Source: Pseudoscardovia suis
GTDB lineage: Bacteria > Actinomycetota > Actinomycetes > Actinomycetales > Bifidobacteriaceae
Assembly: GCF_002797875.1 (NCBI RefSeq)
Contig: NZ_PGFC01000002.1
Coordinates: 248,001 to 312,000, forward strand
Length of the DNA: 64,000 nucleotides
Direction: 5' to 3'
A program made the position numbers and the translations under genes. Within the stretch, counting starts at the first letter, position 1, and every line of letters starts with the position of its first letter. Under the pieces are notes generated by a model that saw only the letters and a program-made list of their open reading frames with translations, searched no databases and was not told where the DNA came from. Shown here piece by piece: positions 24,594 through 32,062 of this stretch.

Positions 24594-25781
24594 ATGAGTG
24601 TCTCGATGGTGCAGTTCAAGGGTCCCGACAGCTCGGAGGATACGGCGCAGCTGGGCGCGAAGGCCGTGCTTCCTGAAACTGTGGACGTGAACATCCGCCA
24701 GCTCGACCCCATTCCGGCGCCACGCGCTTTTATCAACGAGCTGCCCCTATCGCGCGACATCATCAAGCTGGTGCGTGACTCTCGCCGCCAGATCAGTGAC
24801 GTGCTCCATGGCCGGGATGATCGGTTGCTTGTCATCGTGGGGCCATGCTCCATTCACGATGCAAAAGCCGCCAAGGATTACGCGAACCGCTTGGGAGAGC
24901 TCAAATCCCAGCTGTCAGACGACCTGCTCATCGTCATGCGCGTGTATTTCGAGAAACCGCGCACCACGATCGGCTGGAAGGGCCTCATCAATGACCCTGA
25001 TCTGGATGGCACTTTCAACATTCGCAAGGGTATGTGGCTTGCACGCCGCATACTGCTGGACGTGGCCCACCAAGGCCTGCCCGCGGCAACGGAATGGTTG
25101 GACCCCATCACGCCGCAATATCTGTGTGACTTGGTCAGCTGGGGAGCGATCGGCGCTCGCAACACCGAAAGCCAAGTGCATCGCGAACTTGCCTCCGGTA
25201 TGTCGATGCCCATTGGATTCAAGAATTCAACGGATGGCAATGTGAAGGCTGCGGCAGACTCGTGTTTCGCCTCTGCCAACGAACACCATTTCCTTTCCAT
25301 CAACCTCGACGGGCATGTGATTGCGGCGGAGACCAAGGGAAACCCCGACTGCCATATCATTCTGCGAGGTTCTACGCACGGGCCGAATTATTCCAAGAAG
25401 GACGTGGCTGAGGCACTTACCGCACTGCGGGCATCCCGTGTGGGCGAGGCCGCTTCGCATGGAGTTATCATCGATGCCGCTCACGGAAATTCCGGCAAGA
25501 ACGAAGTGCGCGAAGCCGAGGTCGTGGAAGATTTGGCAGCCCGCATAGCTGATGGCGAGAATGGAATTTCCGGCGTCATGATGGAAAGCTTCATCGAAGG
25601 CGGGCATCAGGATCCCGGTCCGTTGAACACGCTTGTGTATGGCAAATCCGTGACGGATCGATGCATCGCATGGCCGCGCACTGAGGAACTGCTGCGCAAA
25701 CTTGCCAGCGCTGTGCGGATGAGGCGTGCACGCGCGGCACAGGACAGCCAGAGCGGCGGGGAGGCGCAAACCCATGAGTGA
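24594..25781 (+). CDS. aroG: 3-deoxy-7-phosphoheptulonate (DAHP) synthase, first copy
   Basis: First step of the shikimate pathway: phosphoenolpyruvate plus erythrose 4-phosphate. It is of the class I alpha (E. coli AroF/G/H) type: RDDRLLVIVGPCSIHD at about 76-91 with the metal Cys, EKPRT-x-GWKGLINDPDL, GARNTESQ, CHIILRGS, IIDAAHGNSGK and SFIEGG near the C-terminus. The N-terminal 40 residues, which in this class carry the feedback site, are present. The 395-residue length is slightly longer than E. coli AroG because of a short C-terminal tail. Its last codons overlap the start of the second copy. Confidence 0.95.
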   Translation: MSVSMVQFKGPDSSEDTAQLGAKAVLPETVDVNIRQLDPIPAPRAFINELPLSRDIIKLVRDSRRQISDVLHGRDDRLLVIVGPCSIHDAKAAKDYANRLGELKSQLSDDLLIVMRVYFEKPRTTIGWKGLINDPDLDGTFNIRKGMWLARRILLDVAHQGLPAATEWLDPITPQYLCDLVSWGAIGARNTESQVHRELASGMSMPIGFKNSTDGNVKAAADSCFASANEHHFLSINLDGHVIAAETKGNPDCHIILRGSTHGPNYSKKDVAEALTALRASRVGEAASHGVIIDAAHGNSGKNEVREAEVVEDLAARIADGENGISGVMMESFIEGGHQDPGPLNTLVYGKSVTDRCIAWPRTEELLRKLASAVRMRRARAAQDSQSGGEAQTHE

Positions 25782-27219
25782 AATAACGCAGGCTGGCAAT
25801 ACGCAGGATGGGAAAAACCAAGGTGAAGTGACCCAAGGTAAAGTGTCCCAGGATGAAATCGCGCAGCGCGAAATCACACAGCGCGAAATCACGCAGGGTG
25901 AAGTCTCACGCACTGAAGCCGCTCATAACGCCAACGGTAGCATCCAGCGCTCGCAGGATTCGGAACAGCGGATTTTCGAATCTCGCGATTCGGCATCGCA
26001 GACAGGCACCACGCGGACTGCGTCCGTGCTCGCGGACTCCGCCTACACCCATGAGGCCAAGCGCGTGCGCCGCATCATTGCACAAGGCGGCAACCCCAAC
26101 GAATACCTCAAAGAGAACGCGTGGGAGCACAAAGTCGGGATCGACCCCATCATCAACCGTCGCGTGTTCGAGCTCGACCCATTGCCCAGCCCCGCACAGG
26201 TGCTGGGCGAACTGCCGCTCACGCCTGCTGACAGGGAACTCGTTATCGAATCGCGCGACGAGTTGCGCGACGTGCTCCACGGGCGTGATGACCGGCTGCT
26301 TGTCATAGTGGGTCCCTGCTCTGTGCATGATCCTGCCGCGGCGCTTGACTATGCGCAACGGCTGTCGAAAGTGCGCGCAGAACTTGAAGACGACCTGCTC
26401 ATCATCATGCGCGTGTACTTCGAGAAACCGCGCACCACAATCGGTTGGAAGGGTCTCATCAACGACCCTGACCTTGACGGTACCAACAACGTGAAGAAAG
26501 GCCTGCTGCTGGCGCGCAAGACACTTCTTGATGTGCTTGGCACGGGCGTGGCGGCGGCGACGGAATTCCTGGAGCCCACAAGCCCCCAATACATTTCGGA
26601 CGCCATCACCTGGGGAGCCATCGGTGCCCGCAACACCGAAAGCCAAGTGCACCGCCAGCTGGCATCCGGCATGTCGATGCCCATCGGTTTCAAGAACGCG
26701 ACGGACGGCAGCGTCAAGGCTGCGCTCGACGGATGCATCACCGCAGCACAGCGGCACACGTTCTTCGGCATCAACCATGAGGGGCGTGCCGCCGCGGTGG
26801 AAACACTCGGCAACGAAAACTGCCATGTCGTGCTCCGCGGCTCGAGCCATGGCCCCAATTATTCCGCTCAGGACGTGGCGGCAGCCATGATGCAGATTCG
26901 CTCCGTCATGCCGCCTGACAGCGCATGCGCGCATGGGCTCATCATCGACTGCTCACATGGCAATTCCGGCAAGGATGAAATCCGCCAAGCGCAGGTCGTG
27001 CGCGATGTGGCGGCGCGCCTTGCGCAAGGCGAGAGCGGAATCACCGGCGTCATGATGGAAAGCTTCATCGAAGGCGGCAACCAAAAGCCCGCACCGCTGA
27101 ACCAGTTGATCTACGGCAAGTCGGTCACGGACCGGTGCATTGCCTGGCCGGAGACGGACGTGCTGCTGCATGAGCTCGCCGCTGCTGTGCGGGCGAGGCG
27201 CGCTCGCGACCGACGTTAG
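25774..27219 (+). CDS. DAHP synthase, second tandem copy with repeat-bearing N-terminus
   Basis: Paralogue of the preceding gene with the same active-site blocks (IVGPCSVHD, EKPRTTIGWKGLINDPDL, GARNTESQ, CHVVLRGSSHGPNYS, IIDCSHGNSGK, ESFIEGG). It starts at ATG 25774 inside the last eight bases of the first copy (ATGAGTGA), so translation is coupled. The 481-residue protein has about 85 extra N-terminal residues that include six pentapeptide units such as GEVTQ, DEIAQ and REITQ (25822-25911), then a Ser/Gln-rich stretch and KRVRRIIAQGGNPNEYLKENAW, which is absent from the first copy. Two isozymes could respond to different aromatic amino acids; which one cannot be seen. Confidence 0.93.
   Translation: MSEITQAGNTQDGKNQGEVTQGKVSQDEIAQREITQREITQGEVSRTEAAHNANGSIQRSQDSEQRIFESRDSASQTGTTRTASVLADSAYTHEAKRVRRIIAQGGNPNEYLKENAWEHKVGIDPIINRRVFELDPLPSPAQVLGELPLTPADRELVIESRDELRDVLHGRDDRLLVIVGPCSVHDPAAALDYAQRLSKVRAELEDDLLIIMRVYFEKPRTTIGWKGLINDPDLDGTNNVKKGLLLARKTLLDVLGTGVAAATEFLEPTSPQYISDAITWGAIGARNTESQVHRQLASGMSMPIGFKNATDGSVKAALDGCITAAQRHTFFGINHEGRAAAVETLGNENCHVVLRGSSHGPNYSAQDVAAAMMQIRSVMPPDSACAHGLIIDCSHGNSGKDEIRQAQVVRDVAARLAQGESGITGVMMESFIEGGNQKPAPLNQLIYGKSVTDRCIAWPETDVLLHELAAAVRARRARDRR
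25822..25911 (+). repeat. Six in-frame 15-bp repeats in the second DAHP synthase
   Basis: Units at 25822, 25837, 25852, 25867, 25882 and 25897 encode GEVTQ, GKVSQ, DEIAQ, REITQ, REITQ and GEVSR. Confidence 0.85.
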
Positions 27220-27283
27220 TCGCGGCTGACCTCCGGCGCCTACAGCGCGTGGAGCGTGGCGTGTCCGTCGCTTCCTTGACTTC

Positions 27284-27335
27284 GTTCCCCGGCAGTTCCC
27301 CCGCAGTTCCCCGGCAGTTCCCCGAACCGTTCCCT
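27284..27335 (+). repeat. 11-bp tandem repeat between aro and mtnN
   Basis: Units gttccccggca (27284), gttcccccgca (27295), gttccccggca (27306), then a 12-base variant (27317) and a partial fifth. Confidence 0.8.
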
Positions 27336-27383
27336 GCATATCAGTAATCGACCACCATATCGACCAAAAATGAGGAGACCATC

Positions 27384-28073
27384 ATGACCACGATCGCCAT
27401 CATCGGAGCGATGGACGAAGAAGTCGCGCATATCGCTGAATCCCTGTCGTCCGTCACCACCGCGCACCACGCGGGGCTCAACCTGACGGAAGGAACCTTT
27501 GAAGGCGCCGCCGGCACCTTGCGCGTCGCCGCCACCGTGAGCGGCATGGGTACGGTAAACGCCGCCAGCGCCACGCAGTATCTCATCGACACGTATGCGC
27601 CGGACGCCATCATCTTCTCGGGTATCGCCGGCAATCTCAATCGTGAACTGCGCATCAACGATGTCGTGCTCGGCAAAACGCTGCGCTACCTTGATTCCGA
27701 CATGCGCCTGATTGGGCAGTCAGCGCCGGGCACGGATGAATTCCATTCCGACCCGCATTTGCTGGATGTTGCGGATGCTGCGCTCGACTCCATGGGAATC
27801 CACCACATTCGCGGCGTGATCGCCACGGGCAATTATTTCGTGGCGGGCGATGAGCTCGTGGCGAAGGTCAAGGAGCAGACTGGCGCTGATGCCGTCGAGA
27901 TGGAAGGAGCCGCAGTGGCGCACGTGGCGGCGCGCAATGACGTGCCTGCCTTGGTGATTCGTGCGTTGAGCGACGAGGCTGATGTGGAATATGAAGAGTT
28001 CCGCACCTTCGACATCACCGATTACGCGAACGTGGCTGCTAGGCTGGTGCTCAACATCTTGGGCAGGTTGTGA
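27384..28073 (+). CDS. mtnN: 5'-methylthioadenosine / S-adenosylhomocysteine nucleosidase
   Basis: Hydrolyses MTA and SAH to adenine and the thio-sugar, so it clears products of SAM use and yields S-ribosylhomocysteine. The 229 residues fit the family. GAMDEEVAHI holds the first catalytic Glu, FSGIAGNLN the nucleoside-binding loop, VEMEGAAVAHVA the second Glu, and RALSDEAD the catalytic Asp. The gene starts with ATG 27384 after GAGGAG. It has its own upstream repeat array and no visible operon partner; no terminator with a T tract is seen before the rplJ leader. Confidence 0.95.
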   Translation: MTTIAIIGAMDEEVAHIAESLSSVTTAHHAGLNLTEGTFEGAAGTLRVAATVSGMGTVNAASATQYLIDTYAPDAIIFSGIAGNLNRELRINDVVLGKTLRYLDSDMRLIGQSAPGTDEFHSDPHLLDVADAALDSMGIHHIRGVIATGNYFVAGDELVAKVKEQTGADAVEMEGAAVAHVAARNDVPALVIRALSDEADVEYEEFRTFDITDYANVAARLVLNILGRL

Positions 28074-28262
28074 GCAGCATTCGGCGCCATTCTGAGTGCC
28101 AATGATGGCCAAGGAGGCCTAAGGGTGCCTTGGGCTGAGGCGCCCGAGGGATGTGGTGTCCGGGGCCGGGCAGGTTCGGATTGGCCTTCGCCCACCACCT
28201 GGGACTGGGTGCCCGGGGCTGATTTGGGTTGATGCCAGCGGTTTCCTATGCAACACGCCGTA

Positions 28263-28291
28263 TTGCAAAAATCGGGATCCGCTGGTATCTT
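28263..28291 (+). promoter_or_regulatory. Promoter of the rplJ-rplL operon
   Basis: TTGCAA (28263-28268) and TATCTT (28286-28291) with a 17-base spacer. The preceding bases 28074-28262 contain no gene. Confidence 0.65.
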
Positions 28292-28297
28292 ACCCTC

Positions 28298-28430
28298 TGT
28301 AAACCACAGACCGTTGGTTGGACGAGTCGTCCATGAAATTCCGCAAGGAAGCCACCGCAGGTTGAGAATCATGAAGTCGCAGCTTTGCTGTGCGTTGTTT
28401 GGTGCTCTGCCTGTGTGGCAGGGCTTTTTG
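28298..28430 (+). ncRNA. Ribosomal protein L10 leader with attenuator
   Basis: The mRNA between the promoter and rplJ has the look of an L10(L12)4-binding leader: an early segment with aaccacagaccgttgg-type pairing partners, and at its end a terminator stem (28404-28411 with 28417-28424, one G-T pair) directly followed by five T (28425-28429). The rest of the leader up to rplJ is short. Autoregulation by L10 is known for this operon in many bacteria; that it acts by attenuation here is inference from the terminator. Confidence 0.6.
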
Positions 28431-28480
28431 TTGAATCTGGGCAATGCGTTCGGTCAATGGTTGATTTAGGAAGGAACGCC

Positions 28481-29002
28481 ATGAAGAGGCCCGAAAAGGC
28501 AGAGGTGATTGCCCAGCTTACGGATCAGTTCCGTAATGCCGACGCGGTCTATCTCACCGAATATCGCGGCCTGAGCGTCCCGCAGATCTCTGACCTGCGC
28601 GAGAAGCTGGGCACCGATACAACCTACACTGTGGCGAAGAACACGCTGGCACGCATTGCCGCCAAGGAAGCGGGCGTGGAAGGTCTCGACGAGTATCTCG
28701 CCGGTCCGACCGCAATCACTTTCGTCAAGGGCGACTACGTCGAGGCCGCCAAGGTCCTGCGTGACTTCACCAAGGCAAACAAGCAGCTCGTCGTCAAGGG
28801 CGGTTTCGCAGATGGAACCGTGTACGACGCCGAGGGTGTGAAGAAGCTCGCCGATCTCGAATCCCGCGAGGTTCTCCTCTCCAAGATGGCTGGCGCTCTC
28901 AAGGGCACGATGGCCAAGGCTGCGTACGCGTTCACCGCTCTGCCGACCAAGCTGGTTCGCACCGTCGATGCGCTGCGCGAAAAGCAGGAGAAGGCTGCCT
29001 GA
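28481..29002 (+). CDS. rplJ: 50S ribosomal protein L10
   Basis: Base of the ribosomal stalk, which binds L7/L12 dimers and 23S rRNA. The start is ATG 28481 with AGGAAGGA upstream, giving 173 residues (normal length), and the sequence begins MKRPEKAEVIAQL as in other actinobacterial L10. Landmarks are AVYLTEYRGLSV, TYTVAKNTLARIA and the C-terminal helix (VRTVDALREKQEK) that holds L7/L12. It is followed after 139 bases by rplL. Confidence 0.97.
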   Translation: MKRPEKAEVIAQLTDQFRNADAVYLTEYRGLSVPQISDLREKLGTDTTYTVAKNTLARIAAKEAGVEGLDEYLAGPTAITFVKGDYVEAAKVLRDFTKANKQLVVKGGFADGTVYDAEGVKKLADLESREVLLSKMAGALKGTMAKAAYAFTALPTKLVRTVDALREKQEKAA

Positions 29003-29141
29003 TTCTTGCGGCGTAGCCGCGAATCATCCAGCACACATCACAACGGCGCCGCTCACGCGGAAGCCGCAAAAACAAACAAGAAACTTCGGCATCGGTAACC
29101 GATAGAAAACAGCCGATGCCAATGATTGAAAGGAAGCCATA

Positions 29142-29525
29142 ATGGCTAAGCTTTCCACTGAAGAGCTCCTCGATGCTTTCAAGGAAATGACCCTCGTTGA
29201 GCTGTCCGATTTCGTCAAGGCTTTCGAAGACGAGTTCGACGTTGAGGCTGCTGCTCCGGTTGCTGCTGTCGCTGCTGCTCCGGCTGCTGGCGCTGCTCCG
29301 GCTGAGGACGAGAAGACTGAGTTCGACGTCGTGCTGACCGCTGTCGGCGACAAGAAGATCGCTGTCATCAAGGCTGTGCGTGCTCTCACCAACCTCGGCC
29401 TGGCCGACGCCAAGGGTCTCGTGGACTCCGCTCCGAAGGCTGTCCTCGAGAAGGCCTCCAAGGAAGACGCTGAGAAGGCCAAGGCTGATCTCGAAGCCGC
29501 TGGCGCCACCGTCGAACTCAAGTAG
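29142..29525 (+). CDS. rplL: 50S ribosomal protein L7/L12
   Basis: Stalk protein that recruits translation factors. N-terminal dimerisation domain ([28 protein letters not shown]), an Ala/Pro-rich hinge at about 38-55 and the C-terminal factor-binding domain with [21 protein letters not shown] and [14 protein letters not shown]. The 127 residues are the standard length. ATG 29142 follows AAGGAAG. A strong terminator follows. Confidence 0.98.
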   Translation: MAKLSTEELLDAFKEMTLVELSDFVKAFEDEFDVEAAAPVAAVAAAPAAGAAPAEDEKTEFDVVLTAVGDKKIAVIKAVRALTNLGLADAKGLVDSAPKAVLEKASKEDAEKAKADLEAAGATVELK

Positions 29526-29550
29526 TTCCTTTTACATTCTGGTTTACAAG

Positions 29551-29580
29551 ACCCCGAGCCGTGCATGCGGTTCGGGGTTT
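29551..29580 (+). terminator. Rho-independent terminator after rplL
   Basis: An 11-base stem (29551-29561 with 29568-29578, one G-T pair), 6-base loop, then ttt. Confidence 0.8.
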
Positions 29581-29622
29581 CTGCATTTGCGGCTGTCGGT
29601 GTGCGAATGCGGATGATCCCAC

Positions 29623-29688
29623 ACGCAAGGTCAAGGTCATTTGAAGGTCACTTGAGCGTCGCTTGAGCGTCACGTGAAGGTCACGTGG
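29623..29688 (+). repeat. Six 11-bp tandem repeats
   Basis: Units at 29623, 29634, 29645, 29656, 29667 and 29678 (for example aggtcacttga, gcgtcacgtga), followed by a small hairpin gcgtcctgtaggacgc. The gap 29581-29949 before the FHA gene holds nothing else I can name. Confidence 0.75.
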
Positions 29689-29949
29689 GGCGTCCTGTAG
29701 GACGCTCATAGGTCGATGGGAGGTTCCAGCGACTGCATTGCTGAATGGGATCGTGATTGTCGGTGTCGTTGTATGCCGCAGGCATTGATTCGCGGTACGC
29801 TGTTGGGTGAATGTCAGACGGCTTACAGTTCGAAGTGGAATCGTGATATGTTGAGATTCCTCGAGAATTTTCTGGATTTCGCGTTTTCTTCAAAGTCGGC
29901 ATGACACAATAGCAAACAGTAGGTGCATGCCGCAATCAAGGAGGTAGTC

Positions 29950-32061
29950 GTGGACGAGGATGCGAGCGATGTGCTCTGGGCAATCGAAGTCGATGGCGTG
30001 GAGCTCACCCGTGTCAAGCCAGGTGAATCCGTCGTTGTGGGTCGCAAACCCATCCGGCCGATGGTCGAGGCGGATGCCGACCGGCGTGTTGATGTGGCCG
30101 ATTCCGAAAAATCGATGAGCAAACGGCATGCCAAGCTCACCGTGGATGCCTATGGACGCGCGATGCTGGAGGATCTGGGTTCGACGAACGGCACCTTCGT
30201 GGTGCGTGATGATGGCGGGCTGATGAGGGTTCCGCTAGGCACTCAAATTACGTTCCAGCGTTCCCCCATGCATTTGCAATTCGGCGACAAGGCTGTTGAT
30301 TTCCGCGAGGTTTCCTCGGATGATACCGGTGAGCATCCGGTGCAGAGTCTGTTCGAGAACCTCACTCCTGATCAGATCGCCAATGCGGCGAATGGTGCGA
30401 TGAGCGTGGATCAGATTCTTGATGTGCGCGCCGGCGAGCCCACCACAGCTTTTGATGCGAACGCGGTGCGCGGAAGGGTGCATGAGCTCAATACCGCGCA
30501 TTTGGTGCAATCATATGTGACGACAAGCCCTGCGCCAGAGGAGTGGGATGGCACGCACGGTCCCACGAATGGTGCCCAGAGCAACGCACAGGGGTCGGTC
30601 CTTGTGCACAACGGTGCGTACTCCCACGCTGATGGAATCGTCGCGGAGAGCGTTGTTGCCGAGAACGTCGTGGCGCAAGCCGCGGCACACGATGATTCGG
30701 ATGAGGCGAACGCAGGAATCATGGGCGCTGATGGTCCATCGGCTGCTCAATCCGCGTCGGCAGCGCAGAGTGCGTCGGTAGCAAACGGTGAGTCAGAAGC
30801 AAACGGTGCGTCGGAAACAAACGGTGAGTCGCAAACTGGTGGCAATCCCGCCCCGGACGCATCGGCTGGTGTAACGACACCGGTTGTTGCAGAGGCGACG
30901 ACTGTTGCTGCTGCGGAGTCTGTGACAGACACAGCATCCGTCGAGTCAGCATCCCAGCCGTTTGAGAACGAAACCGAAGTACCGGCTTCTGAAGTCCCTG
31001 ATGCTGCGGATGCCGTCATGACTCCCGGTAACACTGTGGAGGGGGCGACACAATCGCAACAGAGTGAAGGCGTCGTCGCTGATGCTGCAGCTGTCGATAC
31101 TGCTCAATCCGCTAATACCGCTGAATCCGCTGGTGCTGCTGAATCCCGTGATGTTGCAGATTCGCTCGTTACTGATGCATCCGTCGGTACCGTTGAATCT
31201 ACCGGTACCGTTGCCTCCACCAATGTTTCTGAATCCGAGGGTAGCCAGACAGCTGGGAACGCCCCGACGACGGAAGAAGAGACACAATCCCAGAGTGATT
31301 CGCAATCGCCCGAGGCCTCTTCGCGCCAGTCGCAGATCCAGTCGCAGGCCCAGTCCCAGGTTCAGGAGCGCTACCAGGCACAGAATGAGACGCCCGACCA
31401 TGAGGCGTCCTATCCTGTCACGGCATCGTTCCCCATCCGTAGGACCTACAGCCAGGCGACGAATTATTCCGGTGATTATCAGACCACTGATTCCTCCACA
31501 TGGCCTGCGACAGGGCAACATCATGGTTTCGACTCCGAGGCCGCGAATCTTTCCGCAGCTTCCGCAGCGGCTCAAACGTATCCTGCAACAGCCCAAGGCA
31601 CGGCTGCAGCTGCCTCGGATGCGCGGTTCCGCCCGCAGCGGGAGGAGGACGAGCGGTTTGCTGTGCATCAGCAATCCCAACAGGGGATGCATGAATCGCG
31701 GGGCGGATCTGACAACACGTCGGCGTTTGCGAAGGCATCGTTCTCCACCCCGGTGACGAATCCGCGATATGACGCAGGCTCAGTGCTCGATCGGCTGTCG
31801 AACGGACAGTTCCCCGCGCAGCAGGCCGACTCTGAAGATGATCGTCTGATCGATGGGTTCTCGATACGACAGGCACGCACCACGGCGGATTATCAGCAGC
31901 AGTTCCGGATGGCGCAGCATCCGCAGCTCCTTCCGTTCTTGGCGATGAACCCGTCGCTGTACGGTGATTTATACGCATGGCTCGCAGCGCAGGGCAATGC
32001 CGACGTTGAATCCGCATTGAACGGCAATGCCGGTTATCTGGCTTGGAAACAAGGGAAATGA
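29950..32061 (+). CDS. FHA-domain protein with long low-complexity region
   Basis: The start is GTG 29950, 5 bases after a perfect AAGGAGG, giving 703 residues. An FHA phosphothreonine-binding domain spans about 20-110, with VVVGRKPIRP, MSKRHAKLTVD and LEDLGSTNGTFV, so the phosphopeptide-contact Arg, Ser-x-x-His-like turn and Asn-Gly are present. From about 185 to 610 the chain is Ala/Ser/Glu/Gln-rich and probably disordered, with small repeats such as NGESEANGASETNGES. The last 50 residues (QFRMAQHPQLLPFLAMNPSLYGDLYAWLAAQG, in part PQLLPFLAMNPSLY) look folded. The stop lies 1 base before the next ATG, so both are one operon; FHA binding to a phosphorylated partner is expected. Confidence 0.85.
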   Translation: MDEDASDVLWAIEVDGVELTRVKPGESVVVGRKPIRPMVEADADRRVDVADSEKSMSKRHAKLTVDAYGRAMLEDLGSTNGTFVVRDDGGLMRVPLGTQITFQRSPMHLQFGDKAVDFREVSSDDTGEHPVQSLFENLTPDQIANAANGAMSVDQILDVRAGEPTTAFDANAVRGRVHELNTAHLVQSYVTTSPAPEEWDGTHGPTNGAQSNAQGSVLVHNGAYSHADGIVAESVVAENVVAQAAAHDDSDEANAGIMGADGPSAAQSASAAQSASVANGESEANGASETNGESQTGGNPAPDASAGVTTPVVAEATTVAAAESVTDTASVESASQPFENETEVPASEVPDAADAVMTPGNTVEGATQSQQSEGVVADAAAVDTAQSANTAESAGAAESRDVADSLVTDASVGTVESTGTVASTNVSESEGSQTAGNAPTTEEETQSQSDSQSPEASSRQSQIQSQAQSQVQERYQAQNETPDHEASYPVTASFPIRRTYSQATNYSGDYQTTDSSTWPATGQHHGFDSEAANLSAASAAAQTYPATAQGTAAAASDARFRPQREEDERFAVHQQSQQGMHESRGGSDNTSAFAKASFSTPVTNPRYDAGSVLDRLSNGQFPAQQADSEDDRLIDGFSIRQARTTADYQQQFRMAQHPQLLPFLAMNPSLYGDLYAWLAAQGNADVESALNGNAGYLAWKQGK

Positions 32062-32062
32062 C

